This document shows, piece by piece, positions 23,891-36,190 of a DNA stretch of 64,000 bases. The notes under the pieces were generated by a model. It was given only the letters and a program-made list of their open reading frames with translations, was not told the DNA's origin and did not search any database. Source of the stretch: Buxus sempervirens. Taxonomy: Eukaryota > Streptophyta > Magnoliopsida > Buxales > Buxaceae. The stretch's first letter is position 1. Each line of letters begins with the position of its first letter. The stretch spans positions 56,629,283 through 56,693,282 of the forward strand of contig OX387182.1 in NCBI GenBank assembly GCA_947561395.2. Direction: 5' to 3'. The position numbers and the translations under genes were made by a program.

Positions 23891-26800
23891 TGTAAGACCC
23901 TGAAATTTTAAATACGAGTAAATAAAGACTTAATAAGTTAATTGGATTAATTGAAAAAAAAAATCATAATAAAAAAATATAATAATAATAGTAAGGCCAA
24001 TTGGGTTTAATATATTAAATGGGTTATTGGTTTAAGGGTTATGAGTTTAATGGGGTGGTTAGTTTAGTGTGTTAAGGAGGATTGGTTCAATTTAAGTGAA
24101 CCGGTTCATGGTTCATGGTTCATGGTTCTTTGGTTTAAAAGAAAAGGAAAAAAAAAAAGAAAAAAAAAACAAATGACGATTTGAGCAATTGGGGTTTGGT
24201 CGTTGGGTTGGAAGAGAAACAAAGAAAAAAAAAAACTAAGGGAAGAAGAAGAGGGACGAAGGAGAAGGGAAATCGCAGAGAGAGAAGGGGAGGTCGCGGA
24301 GAAGAGGAAGCATAGAGGGGTCGGCTACTTGAGGTGAGGGATTGAGCGGAAGAAAAAAAAAACTGCAGAAGAAAAGAGCGATTGGGGTTTTGGGGTGTTG
24401 GGTCGTCGGGGATTTGCGGCAAAGCAGAAATCGCAGAAGAAAGAAGCCGTGGAGAGGAGGAGGAAGAAGAGAAAAGGAGAGAAGAGAAAAGAGAGGAAGA
24501 GAGGAGAGGTGGTCGTTCGTTGAGGGTTAACAGCACAAGGGAAAAACGTGGGAAGAAAGAAAGGAAGAAGAAGAAAGAAGAAAAGGGAGAAGAGAAGGGG
24601 GGTTTTGGGCGATTGGAGTTGGGATTCGTTCATAGGTAAGTAGCATGTTTTCTTCTGTTTAATCGATCGTATGGATTTTCTTTCTAGTTATTTCTGTTTG
24701 TCAATTCTTTAGTGTCGGCTGATTTGGAAATTTGTCTGATTGCTGTGCTGTTGGTAGATTGAGCATGGGTATGACTGTCTACTGTTTGGTTTTTCTGCTC
24801 TTTGGGTTTCTATCGATTGACTAGCATGTTTTTTGTTTTGCTGTAAAGTATTATTTTATTTCAAAAGGGGTTAGGCCGTTTGGCCTAAGAGACCAAAAGC
24901 ATCAGTTGCTTTGTGTATGGGATTTCCTTGGTTGAGAAACCAGTCGATGAACATTCTGATTTGGCATGAGAAAATATCGATCCAGGCTCTAATTGGGGGT
25001 TCTGTTAGAGTCAACTGATTTTAGATTTTTCTATGGATTCTTACTTGCGATGAGAGTTGTAAAGTAAGTTCAGATGGTAACCTAAGTTTAGATTTTTCTT
25101 TTAAAAATTATGAATCTTATTGCTGGAAACATTTAGTTGTTCTATAGGTAAAGAATTGTCTTATTGTTATTGAGATTCAGGGTGTTTAAAGTATGGTTAG
25201 GCATGGTTAGGAAATCTGATTTTAGTGCTCTAATGCTGCTGTATATGAAGTATTCTTATGGTTATATAAATCAGAAAATTCGGTTATGAAAAGGGTACAC
25301 AATTTGACAGTTATAGAGGTTCTATCTCGATTGGGTGTTTGAAGGTTTGAATGGATATCTAATGGTTACATGGAAAGAGCAATTAGTTGTAAAACTTTAG
25401 TGAAATTGTTAGCTTGATAAGAGGGCTTAGGAAGAGGTTATTGGTGGCAAGAATGACACGGAATGGCTGGAAGAAGATCAATTAACAATTTGAAATTAAA
25501 GGTAAACTCATTCTGTTATTTGGGCTTAAATTTGTATAAGAATTTGGTGGCTTGCGAAGGCTAGAAATATTCGCCTAAAAATTCATATTAGCATTCTAAA
25601 ATTTAGTTGAGGGTAATTGTAGTTGAATGGAATTGGTTTCGGACCAATCGGAACTCGAGGTATTGCAAGAAAAATCATGAGAATTTGATGATTTCCGTCC
25701 ATTTAATTTCGCGGCTGTTTAAAACCACCTGTAGTAAAACAGCTATAACTTTCTGTAGGAAACTCCGAATTACGAACCGTTTGTTGCGTTGGGAAATAGA
25801 CTCGTAGATCTTTCCAACGATGTATAGCACGCATACCAGTTCCTCATAGATCAGATCGGATTTAGAATTCAATTAACTAGTTAGAATCAGATTTTTAGAG
25901 TAAATACTGATTTCAAAATAACTGTCCAGCTATTCGTGAACGTGTTGATTTGGTAAAACGATTTGCAATTTATGATTTGGGATCAAGGCTGAGGCTTTGT
26001 GTTAGTTGAAAAAGGCAAGGAGCCTAAGGATTGAATGGTCAGTGAACAGCGAGGTTCACTTGGATTAAGTTTAATTAGGCAGTTGTTTTTGTACAGGTCT
26101 TGTTTAGTAAATTAATTGAATGATTAATTCTTATAAGTCTAGGCCGCATAGAGAGTCGTGGATCCATAGTCCGTTTAGATCATGCGTTGGTGTTGGCTTG
26201 TCGCGTTAATACCCCGGGCCATTTGCGTACCACAGTGTGGGATCGGTGAGGCCTTCGTGTGGGATCGATGAGCTGCAGCGTGCCAGCCCATGCGTGGGTG
26301 CTCCACTCGTACGATGACCGTGCGCGGTTTCGAAGGCGAGTAGTGAGGTGGCAAACCGGCTAAGGGTGTTTAACTCGACTTATAGACACGCTAACTCATG
26401 AATCTTGCTCACTTTATTTTCTGTAATTGTATTGTTATGTGAATTGCTCTTCACCTGATTTGCTGGAATTAATCATATAGTATGTAGCATGTTAATTTAT
26501 TAATTGAACTGCATAAACTGCCTATTCCATGCATTGTGCTACTTACTGAGACATTAGTCTCACACGAGTTTTCGTTTTTACCGGTTTTGTTTTCAGGTCC
26601 CGCAGGTGAGAAGCGTAGCGGGGCTGAAGTAGACGATTATCCTGAGTATAGGCCGGAGGACTACTTCTATCCGGGCTAGTGATAGAAAAGGGCACTTTTT
26701 GATGATTGTATATGTTTTTTTTGAATTGTACATATTGTAAACATTGTAAATAAAGAGAGAGAGAGAGAGAGCGTGTGGGAACTTAGTGGACTTTACTTTC

Positions 26801-27072
26801 ATCTGTAGATGTGATGGTTTAGGTTTTTTTTTTTTTTTTTAATGGATATATATTACACTGTGTTTATCAGGTATTTATTTGTGGTTTGAGGGCCTAGCCC
26901 ATACTCGTATATACAGGCGTTATATAGCAGTTTTTCCAAAAATTTTAGGATTAGATTATAATTACTTTGGTTAGTTTCTTAAGTTAGTTTTCATCACACT
27001 TTGGAGCCTAAAAATAGCGCTCGGGAGCCAGTATAAACCCGACACGTGTGGACCTGGTTCCGGGGCGCTACA
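23891..27072 (+). mobile_element. Solo LTR E5 (TGTAA family) in the DUF247 B upstream region
   Basis: Starts TGTAAGACCCTG and ends GGGGCGCTACA, with a perfect duplication CCCTC (23886-23890 and 27073-27077). The uninterrupted paralogue at 47900 reads CACCCTCAACATC. It contains a purine-rich leader, donor CATAG/GTAAGTAGC (24636), hairpin GAGACATTAGTCTC (26548-26561), acceptor TTTTCAG (26596), a tail frame ending YRPEDYFYPG at a TAG (26677-26679), AATAAA and a (GA)n run near 26751-26772. No gag-pol. Glu/Arg-rich frames in the leader reflect its purine bias. Confidence 0.9.
26548..26561 (+). other. Covarying hairpin of the TGTAA LTR family (E5 copy)
   Basis: GAGAC-ATTA-GTCTC, 35 nt before the acceptor-like CAG at 26594-26596. 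Equivalent hairpins lie at 2296-2311 (minus), 10081-10096, 27830-27845 (minus), 33347-33362 and 37671-37684. E5 and E7 have a C-G pair where the others have T-A. Confidence 0.75.
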
Positions 27073-27147
27073 CCCTCAACATCTTTGCTTTGTTGGATAA
27101 TTAAACATGGAATCCCTCTTTATAGGATCACTGGTTACTATAATTTA

Positions 27148-27153
27148 TATAAA
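27148..27153 (+). promoter_or_regulatory. TATA box of DUF247 pseudogene B
   Basis: TATAAA in the context shared with 38339 and 47986, about 170 bp before the ATG at 27317. The solo LTR E5 has inserted just upstream, ending at 27072. Confidence 0.5.
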
Positions 27154-27331
27154 GTTCGGAATTTTCATCTTTTGTGTCAAGGGATAAGCTATCTTATAAC
27201 ACATTTACATGATACAATGCTTGGAATGTGAGCAAACCCAGATCCTCCAAAATAAATTGCAAGACACCCCAATAGTAATAGCTATCAAACTTCTTCCCTG
27301 CTACATTTGTGAGACAATGGACCAGGCTGAC

Positions 27332-29706
27332 TGTAACGCCCTGAACCCGGGTTAGTGCAAACCGGCACCCGACCCGAACCCGGTTCGCTACTGTAACAAC
27401 CCAAATTTAGTTCAACAACCAAATTCGAGGTGTTACTGGCCCATATCAATTACAACATCAATAACATACCAGACAAAAGAAAGTAAATCCAATCCATATA
27501 TTAAACTATCAGAGTTGCGGAAACAAGTATGTGTGGAAGTGTAGATCAAAATCCTCAAACAAGCATAAAGCTTGACCATCAGTCAATAGTATCAAAGTCT
27601 GGTAAAATGAACGGGTCACTATCTCTCTCTCTCTCTCATTTCTCTCTCATACATCAATCCATATAAATGATAATAAACCAATCAAAATGCTAAATCTATA
27701 ACATCAATCCACCTCAGATGAGATCTGGATAATAATAATCCTCCGGCGAATACTCGGCTATCTCTCCCTGGAAGTCTAAGAGATCCCCCTCTCGCGTATC
27801 AGCTGAAAAAAATGGAATAGAAGTAGGGTGAGATACGAATATCTCAGTAGGTAACACATGCATGATTAAACAGTTAATATAAGCAAAGTAACATTTCATG
27901 CACGATAAAGCAACATCGATAAATCAGGCTCGCATAATCATTTATACCATTCATGAACACAAAACAGTTTGATAAACAGTTCTAGAAATGATTTTCAGCA
28001 AGTTTTAATATAAGAACTCAATAGCCAAATCAATAGCATAATCCATGCATTGCCAGGATGTACTAAGCAGTCACATCCAACCAATATCCCAATCACATGC
28101 ATCCCGCACGTGCACAATAAGAATAATAATCATACCAAGTGTTGTGTTTTCAGTGTCATTGTAGGACTCACAAAGATAGATAAACCTTTTGGAGATGATT
28201 CTCAACCAATTGCTATACCACCGTGCGACTTAGGAGCGATGCTACTAATGATACTCAAGCCCCATGCAGCGCAGCTTAGACAAGAGCCGTAGTCACCGAC
28301 TTATTGCACACGTACCCATCAAAGTTGGCATGTACCACCAGCATGCAGCACCAGAATCAATACATGGAGGTGGTTGCTTATCCACATGTACAGGGAATCA
28401 CCAGCGGCTCACCGGGGTGTCCCTCCAGACATAGGACCTTCCCAGACAAACTAACTTGCAAAGGAAGCGCGTCGCATATAGGAGTAACTCAACCCAAATG
28501 ACATATCCCTCAGCTATCTAGCTACGACTATGGATCCATAACCAGCTATGCCCACTAGACTCCAAAATTCCCTAAAGTATCATATTTCTATAAGGGTTGG
28601 TGCCTAGCGGCATATAATGGTTATATCTGTACATTCACTTCATTATTCAGTCATTCGGATTCTGAATTCCCTTTATAATGTCTTATGATTTAAAATATCA
28701 TTTAGAAGTGTTTAGATAATAAAATGGTAGTTAGGCTCTTCCAAAATCACATTTCTCCTTTTCCTTCAAAACTTGGCAACTAATGTCCTAAATATCTCCC
28801 TAATTTGTTTTTCTGTAAAATAGGGATTTAGGTAGTTTATTTTGGTCTTAAAGTACCTTAATTAATCATTAAAATTGTCTAAAAATAGTTTAGAATTGAA
28901 TTAGGTTCGAAATTATGAAAAATTGGAAATTCTGCTGAGAGCGCCTGGGATCGCTCAGGATCGCTCCGGGCGGTCATCAGTCGGCGGTAGTGCAAATTCG
29001 AGCGCCCACGGTCCGTCGTCCCGCGGTCCACGGCGTCCTCAAATCTTTAACCAGCGCCTAAGATCGCCGATGAGCGCCTCGCACAGTCGAGGTCGGCGGT
29101 CTCACCAAATCGAGCAGAAACAGTTCTAAATCACGATTTTTCTCGTCTAAACTCATTCTAATGTATTTATAACATGCTTAGCTAACTAAATACAACTTTA
29201 CATATCATAGAAACATGCGTTTGCGATTAAACAGAGATAAATCCGAATTTAAAACCAAAACGGTGTCACCTACCTCTATACGCTGCTTCCTCCTCCTCTA
29301 TTCTGCACAATGGCTAAACTCCTGCACAGAGAAATCCTCCGGACGATGAACGCACGCCCAGCCCTTCCTTCTTCTTCTCCTTCTTCTTCCCTTGGTCGCT
29401 CGAACAGTCGTCGCTTGCGGCTCTTCAATACGCGCGACAATACATGTATAAGAATTAGGTTAATTCTTTATACATACTTATACCCCCTGATCCTATGCAT
29501 CTCCCATGCAACTCTTCTATACACCTTGCCCAATCAGAATACATACCTCGATATCTCACGATCGGACGGTCAGATCTGCGTCTAATTCTGGATCTCCGCT
29601 AAGTTGATCACCCCCTACAATATTAAAATGTTTCTATCAATCATAACTCTGGGTAATATTATTTACTAATTTAATTTATTATTTAAGGGAAATTCGGGGT
29701 TTTACA
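27332..29706 (-). mobile_element. Solo LTR E4 (TGTAA family) after codon 5 of DUF247 pseudogene B
   Basis: Bounded by TGTAACGCCCTG and GGGTTTTACA with a perfect duplication CTGAC (27327-27331 and 29707-29711). It sits inside a reading frame whose intact relative is at 48152. Minus-strand order: TATA-like TATAAAG near 29466-29472, donor AG/GTAGGT near 29273, hairpin at 27830-27845, acceptor TTTTTCAG at 27803, a tail frame ending YSPEDYYYPDLI and stop at 27714, and a CT run near 27620 (GA on the minus strand). 2375 bp; no genes. Confidence 0.92.
28930..29110. repeat. GC-rich short inverted repeats in E4
   Basis: A patch of GAGCGCC, GGATCGCTC, CGGTCC, GGCGGT and GATCGCCGATGAGCGCC words in both orientations inside AT-rich LTR sequence. 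A related patch (GGCGGTC, AGCGCCGAGGATCGC) is at 3880-3995 in E1. Confidence 0.65.
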
Positions 29707-30095
29707 CTGACAACCTCTGGATCATCTCAAACACTGAGCTGTATCAAACTACGATCGAGGAAACCAATAGAAGGAGAACCAGACTGGTCCCCATCGCCAG
29801 TGAGTTCGAGAGGCTAAGTATTTTTCCCACAAAAGAAGGCAATATACATCCTAGTACCTGCAACAACAAGGAATGGTTAATGTTTATACTGATGGATGGA
29901 GGGGAGACCAGAACTACAGAATCTCAAGAGCCCGAGATACAACTGGTTCCTAAGATGCTGAGAGATCTCTACCGCAAAGACAATTTTGATCCCATGGTGA
30001 TTTCAATCGGTCCTTACCACCATGGCCAACCTAAGCTTCAGCTAGCAGAAAAGCACGAGATTACAACTACATGACAATTTGTGTCCAGTAGTGCT

Positions 30096-30168
30096 GGCGA
30101 TGGAGACCAGTCTGGTTCTCCTTCTGTCGGTTTCCTCAATCGTAGTCTAATGCAGCTTAGTGGTAGAC
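30096..30168 (-). repeat. Inverted duplicate of DUF247 5' coding sequence
   Basis: The reverse complement of this 73-bp stretch matches the DUF247 start region, about codons 12-35 (TTGAGGAAACC and GGAGAACCAGAC words), as in 48183-48255. It also matches the forward copy about 340 bp upstream at 29737-29801. It lies between the broken N-terminal half and the hAT remnant. Confidence 0.85.
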
Positions 30169-31409
30169 ATGGTTAGGAAATGCCCCCTTTATATTGGAAT
30201 CTAAAATTTTGAAATATTGGCAAGAAATGCCCCATTTATATTGTTTAGCTAGTACAATGGACCCTAGAATTAAATTATGAGTGGAAGATTTAATAGAAGG
30301 AATGAATGAAAATATGAGCTCTTCTTTTCAAATAGATATACATCAAATAAAAACCTATCAGAAAGACTTCTTTTGAATATAATACTAACAGTAGCAGACA
30401 TGGTCAAACTTAGACCCAAGAAACACTACCAAATAATTCCCCTTGGAATTTTTTAAATGGTAAAAGAAGAGGGGAAAACAACCAACATCTAGTAGTAGGG
30501 GATCACCTAAGTTAAAGATTTATTTAGAAAGCCCCCCACTATTTTTACATACAATGGATGAGCATAGTTCTTTTAATATTTTGGCATGATGGAAGCAAAA
30601 TCAAGTTAGTTATCCTGTGCTTTCCCCCATGACACGTGATCTACTAACAGTTCCAATGTCCACAGTTGCATCAGCATTAGCTTTTAGTGTAGTTGGACGA
30701 ACGTTGGACGACTATAGGAGAAGATTAGTGTCGAAGATGGTGCAAGTATGTATCTGTCTAACAAATTAGCTAAAGGCGGAACTGAGAGATCAGGAATATG
30801 CAGATAATCAAGTTGCTGGAGACTTCGATGATTTGAATCTTGAGGAATTTAGTCTTCAAGATTAGTCTAAGTTTTATTATATTTTTTGTAATCAACGTTT
30901 AGAAACTTTACTCTTTCTCTCTTTTTTTTTTTTTTGGAAACTGCAAATGAAAGATAGATGAGTGGGTGCCAACCTAGTTGGGATGTGCTCATACTATAGT
31001 GATGTAGTATTGTTTGTGCAAGTGTATTATATATTGTTGTATTTGCAAAATTGTACTTGTACTTGTAATAATTAATTTTTTTGAACAAATTCTATCTCAT
31101 TATGTGTAAGACATTTTGTCAATAATAAACATATTTTTCAAATTTTTTATAGTTTTTTTTACTATTTTTCCCATTTTCTCCAATTTTTTGCAAAAAAAAT
31201 GACCCAGGCCCACTGGCAACCCACCGGGCCTGGCACGACACGGCCCAACCCTAGCCGTACTAGGCTAGGTTGTGCCTAAGTTTTCGGTGACGGGCCAGGT
31301 ACGGCGCAACCCGTTTGCCAGGTGGGTCATGCCATACCTGGCCTACGGCCTACCAGGCAAGGGTTAATCATGCCCGTGCCGTGCTGGGCCGGCCTATTAA
31401 ACGACCCTA
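30169..31409 (+). mobile_element. hAT transposon remnant (transposase dimerisation domain)
   Basis: From about 30505 to 30865 the translation matches the C-terminal hAT dimerisation domain (PF05699): SSFNILA, NQVSYPVLSPMTRDLLTVP, STVASALAF, GRTLDDYRRRL and an acidic tail. Two conserved Trp positions are stops (TGA after NILA and TAG after CLTN). The right end (31200-31409) is rich in GGCCCAC/CGGGCC words and ends TTAAACGACCCTA, a plausible terminus. The left terminus is missing, so it is truncated. The rest of the transposase is absent. Confidence 0.75.
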
Positions 31410-32254
31410 GCTATTGAGGATTCAAGCAAGGCTAAGTTCCTAAACTTGATAGCATATGAAGCATGTCCTGACACTCCTGATGACTATGGGATTACCTCTT
31501 ACATTTGTTGTAAAACCCCGTTTATTTCTAGGTTTTTATAAAAAAGAAAAATTTTTAATATTTATTATTAACAATAAACATCTACTAATAAGGTGTGGAT
31601 GTAGGGGTTTTGTGTGTGGACGCTCGCACTATATCAGAAATGCAAGGATTCGTCGAGAAGTCCAAGCGTATTGCGGAAGGTATAAATAGTTTAAGAATTA
31701 GGTTTTTTCGTTTCGCCCTGAATACGCGTATTGTATGTTGAGAGGGTTGCGGCTGCGGTTTTTCATTTAGGGCTCTTCGAGAAGAGTAGGAGCAGTGCTG
31801 TGGGAGAGTCGTGATGTTGGGGGAAACGTACTGCCTGTGAGTTTAGCTGAACTTCAATAAGTTCGGAAGAGTTTTTCCCTCGCGAGCGGAACCTCTGTTC
31901 GCCAGAGCATAGCAAGCTGACGGTCGAAAGAGTCCGAAGAGTTTCGGGGTTGCTCGATTTCAAAACTTGGGAGCATAGAAAGGTGAGTGGCACTGTTTTA
32001 AAACCTGGTTTGTTTATTCGTGTATTTGGTTTGAAGTTATGCATGTTTATTGAATGAATGGTTATCTGTGTTTCTGGGCAAAGACAGTCCGAAGGTTTTC
32101 TGGGTACAATGATTTGGGGATAATTGGAAATCATGTTAGATTAAATCCAAAATAGGTTTGAATGTGTCCTGGGAGTATTGGGAGACTAGATAAGTAGTTA
32201 CAGACCGGAAAAATTCAGCCAGAGTTGGAGTTCTGGGATTAACAGAGAACTGAA

Positions 32255-32515
32255 AATCGCAGTGGGTCAACGCCCACTTGGCGCCCACTTCGGGAAGTAG
32301 GCGCCCAGAAGGTTTAACCCGGCGCCGAGCTAGCGCCCACTCAGCGCTCAGCTCGCGCTCACCTAAATTTCTCACGCCCTTCTCGCGCCCATTTGGCGCC
32401 GAGCTCGCGCCCACTCATCCACGAGTGAGCGCCAGCCTTATTTTCATGAAACAAGCAACGCTCACTTGGCGCTTACTTGGCGCCCACTTCAGGAAGTGAG
32501 CGCCCAGTTCGTTTT
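32255..32515. repeat. GCGCCCAC array in E6
   Basis: More than ten copies of GCGCCCACT or its close variants (GGCGCCGAGC, GCGCTCAGC, GTGAGCGCC), some inverted, in a 260-bp GC-rich island. It lies between the donor-like and acceptor-like sites of E6. The reading frame through it is an artefact. Confidence 0.8.
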
Positions 32516-32833
32516 TCTTGCCGAATCCTATAATTTCGTAAAACCAAGGGGTTTTGGATGCTAGAGGGTCTTCGACCACTTACCAAAATAATTGTTTATG
32601 ACATTAGAGATAAAAATTTGCTTATGAGAACATTGAAGATAAATCCTAGGTTTCGTAAAGGCTTATGAAGTAGATGTTGGGAAATAATTCGAGGATGTTC
32701 GGGATATCAAAATACTGGGGCTTTATTTTAGTTCTCTTGAAGTATGCACTGTTCGGTACTTGGTTAGATTTATTAAACCCTGTTTTGATGGCAAGTTTTG
32801 AATTAAGTTGCAAAGGTTATTTACTTGATTTCT

Positions 32834-32923
32834 TGTGTGAGTTGATGTTCTGGTTGGAACACTTGTGTGAGTTGAGGTTCTGGTTGGAACACTGGTGTGA
32901 GTTGATGTTCTGGTTGGAACAAC
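32834..32923. repeat. 30-bp tandem repeat, three copies
   Basis: Three head-to-tail copies of a unit with GTGTGAGTTGATGTTCTGGT and TGGAACAC, nearly identical. It is internal to E6. Confidence 0.9.
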
Positions 32924-33076
32924 GGGTGAGGTGTACAAAACGCAGAATTTCGAACGGTTATTTAACGATTTGGGTTTAGCTTCCCATGGATCATTGTTAA
33001 GCTTAGTAATGTGATGGTATGTGTTTGTTGGTGTAATTGCATGGCCTTGTGTGTTGCCACGACCAGTGTAGAGCAG

Positions 33077-33163
33077 CCAGATACCCTGAGTAGGCCTGGT
33101 TGTCAGTGCCGATACCCGGAGTAGGCCGTCATTTCAGAGTATCCGATACCCTGAGTAGGCCGG
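33077..33163. repeat. CCCTGAGTAGGCC tandem motif in E6
   Basis: Three copies of GATACCC(TG)GAGTAGGCC with the same spacers as in E3 (9503-9620). Flanking words are also shared (GTGTAGAGCAGCCAGA before, CGGAACTGT and ACATGGAGGTGTGGA after). Confidence 0.88.
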
Positions 33164-34050
33164 AACTGTGTACATGGAGGTGTGGAGTGTCTACTTGGCA
33201 TGTAAATTAATCAATGTAACCATATGCATGACATTGACCTGGTTTTTGTGTTGTTATCGGAATTACGTTGTTATTATCGTTGGTTATTTGTCGAAGCATG
33301 TCTTATAATTGTGTTAACTATTTTCTGCATGCATGTGTCACTCGCTGAGATATTCGTATCTCATTCCCTCGTTGTTGCTTTGTTTTTCAGATATTCGTGG
33401 TGAGGTGCCTACGGGGGTAGATTCGGCTGATACATATAGGGAGGAGGATTATTACTACCGACCTTAGTCCAGCAGGTTGTTTGGTCTTAAACTTGTTAAG
33501 TTGAAATTTGAGGATTGTAATAAGATAGTAAACTTGGGCCCATCTGATGTATTTGATGATTTCATAACTTGCCTGGATAGAAATTTTGAATTGTGCACTC
33601 TGATGTGATATAAAATGTGGGTGATTATCCAGCGACCACCATTATTGAGATCCTTAACTAACCCCTAGGAGACGTGTTATATCTTTAATGAAGAACACGG
33701 ATCCGGGGTGTTACATTTGTTTCATGGATAAACTCATTGATCTTGCCAGTGATGTGAAGGAGCTCAGATCAGACGGCATAGTTCAAAACTTCCTCGGCAG
33801 TGACGAAGAAATGGCCCATTTGTTCAATGAGATTGCTATTGCTTTGGTTCCAAATCCATATACCTAAATAAAAGTAGGAGAAGAAATTGAGACGATATAC
33901 AAGAACATATGCACAAACTGGATGACTGAAATGCTGCACAAACATTTCAGTACCCCATGGATAGTCATCGCAACCCTTGCTACAATCTATATTCTTGTCC
34001 TAACCACCATGCAGACCCACTTCACCATCTTCCCTTTAAATAAGTCATAG

Positions 34051-35226
34051 ATGATGATAGGTTCAAGTTACCATTTTTATTTTTACCCAAAAAGAACATG
34101 GTCATTTGGCTGCAACCTCATTTTTGAAACCATTTTCCTTCTATTCTTAAGAGTCTCTTGCTTTCAATTAGGAATGAATAGAACACATATAATTTGGTTG
34201 AAGGAATGGATTTTCTTTTTCCCTTTCTTTTTTCTGCACAATAGTGGAGAAACTCTGAATTGTTTATTTTCAATGAACAAGCTGCCTAGTACATGATTTC
34301 CCATTATCAGTATTTAACTTTCTTGCCAATAGGCATCAATCAGTTCCATGCAACAGTGTGACCTCATACATGTTTCATCCATTTATGTCTTCTGAGATCA
34401 AAATTCTCAGAAAGACCCACCATATTTTACTTTGATAGTCTGTTTTCAAATTTCTAGCTACACTACAATAAATTCATAACTTATCATCCAGGCTAGCTGC
34501 TTGCTTAAGTGGGACTTGGGAATTGCATGCGCCATGCCCGTATCAAAATAAGAAAAAAAGGAGGGCATTTGTGCCGCAGGAGGTACTGACTGAATCACAT
34601 AGGAGATATGTGAACATACTTTCGAGGAAACTGGATATCAATAATGATTATTTACATATTTAGATCCATAAATATCTCTAATACCAATGGGCTGACCTAG
34701 TCCATAATGGGCTTCACTTACAATGTCCCAACATGGCCCACAATTTTCTCAGGCCTTAAACCTTTGGAGTGAATCGACTCTCTTGGGAGTGCATTTGGCG
34801 AGCTCATGTTTTATCGACTGTTCCAATGGTTCTGTGTTGCATTAGACCTCCAGGCATCAATCATGGCTTTGAAGAGAAGTTTTTATGCAACTCAACAAGG
34901 TCTTGAAAGTATCAATACGAATTCTGGAAGAAAGACTAATCGCCATTCGTGAATTCACTATAAGACTTCAAATGAAGATTTCTTCATGAACAAACACTAA
35001 TTAGCCTCTTCATAAACAAAGAAGGTTGATTCATTGATTTGCGGCTCATCTCCATGATGAGATTATTTTTTCAGAAGGGAAAATCGCATCTGCCAACTTC
35101 AAGCATTATTTATTTACTTCTAGAACTACAGATTTCTTGTGCAAAGCACAAGATAAACAACAATATCAGATTTTTAATGAAGCCCTTTCATGGAGGGGTG
35201 GATTCCTCTTCAATCCACAGGATTCC
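34051..35226. repeat. DUF247 3' flank and next 5' flank unit (before pseudogene C)
   Basis: 34051-34560 matches 49502-49980 (for example GTGGAGAAACTCTGAATTGT and ACATGATTTCCCATTATCA), so it is the normal downstream sequence of a DUF247 copy. 34560-35226 matches the flanks at 22360 and 46985 but lacks both the hAT MITE and the TRIM-like element. It is cut at 35226 by solo LTR E7 and continues at 38140. No gene. Confidence 0.85.
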
Positions 35227-35943
35227 TGTAAAACCCTGAAAATTTATTAAGAACCAATAAAGGGGGTTGGTTACATTATTAGGTTAATGGGGTTTGGTTC
35301 GTTTGGTTCAATGAATTGAACCGGTTCAAGTTGTTTTAAAGATAAAAAAACTTTCTTAGATTCATCTAAAGAGAAAACGAGGGTTTGAGAGGAAGAAAAA
35401 ATACAGAAGAACGCAGAGAAGGGTGACGGAGGAGAAGAAGAAGAAGGAGGAAGAAGACAAAAGAAGAAAGAAAAATAGAAGGAGAAGAAGAAGAAAGGAG
35501 AAAAGGAAAGAAGAAGAAGAAGAAGAAGAAGAAAAGGGGGAAAACGTGGAGGAGAAAGGAGAGGAAGAAAAAGAGGGTTTGGGCATGTGGATTCTTGATC
35601 ACAGGTAAATAGCAACCTTTTCAAAATGAAATCTGATCATGTTTTCTAGTTTTGTGGAGAATTAGAGATTTCGGCGGCTTGATATTACATGGTTTTTTAG
35701 AGATTTATCGTTAGCAATAAATTTTGAAACTGTATTTTGATAGTTGCTTGATCTAAGCATGTATTGGATTAAAGTTTTGTTGATATTCATGGATGGTTTT
35801 TTTTTTTAAAAGTTTGATTGAACAATCTGATCGTATGCTGCTGTTGGTCATCTTGGGTTCCATAGTTCTCAATTGGCTCAGATTTTGGTGAGACCATTTT
35901 GTTGAATTTAGGTTCCTATTTCAGATTTTGATTTGACATGAGA

Positions 35944-36190
35944 AGAAAATAGGTGTTGATTCAAGTTCTCTTAATTTGTTGGGTTCTGTTTAGATTCTCT
36001 TAATTTGATTTAGGTTTATTTGGGTTTTGATGGCATGGTGTAAGATAATTCTATTTTAGTTGAGAAAAAAATAGGTGCTGATTCAAATTCTCTTAATTTG
36101 ATTGGGTTCTGTTTAGATTCTCTTAATTTGATTTAGGTTAATTTGGGTTTTTATGGCATGGCGTAAGATAATTCTGTTTCAGTTGAGTTT
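35944..36190. repeat. 122-bp tandem duplication in E7
   Basis: Two nearly identical copies of a T-rich unit containing AATAGGTG(T/C)TGATTCAA, CTCTTAATTTG and GGCATGG(T/C)GTAAGATAA, offset by 122 bp. No coding potential. Confidence 0.85.

Larger units (their letters stand above)
31509..33715 (+). mobile_element. Solo LTR E6 (TGTAA family) inside DUF247 pseudogene B
   Basis: Starts TGTAAAACCCCG and ends CGGGGTGTTACA with a perfect duplication TTTGT (31504-31508 and 33716-33720). The DUF247 frame reads TSYIC across it. TATA box TATAAATAG near 31680; donor AAAG/GTGAGT at 31983; hairpin GAGATATTCGTATCTC at 33347-33362; acceptor TTTTTCAG at 33390; tail frame ending REEDYYYRP at TAG 33465-33467. 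At 2207 bp it is the shortest family member here. No gag-pol. Confidence 0.92.
27317..34050 (+). pseudogene. DUF247 pseudogene B, broken by three insertions and a rearrangement
   Basis: Pieces in order: ATG and four further codons (27317-27331); N-terminal half at 29712-30095 with LVPKMLRDLYRKD and VISIGPYHHGQ, then a TGA after ITTT; an inverted copy of its own 5' coding sequence (30096-30168); a hAT remnant; a short piece at 31410-31508 (KFLNLIAYEACPD, then DDYGITSYI); and the C-terminus at 33721-34050 with FMDKLIDLASDVKEL, a TAA after NPYT, and the membrane segment LATIYILVLTTMQTHF. About 200 central residues are missing. It cannot make a DUF247 protein. Confidence 0.9.

Noticed and set aside
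24135-24640. Ser/Phe-rich and Glu/Lys-rich frames on both strands (also 35271-35624)
   Set aside because: They come from the purine-rich leaders of solo LTRs E5 and E7; no domain, and the frames are not kept between the two copies.
32278-32499. GC-rich frame with an Arg/Pro-rich protein
   Set aside because: Translation of the GCGCCCAC array in E6.
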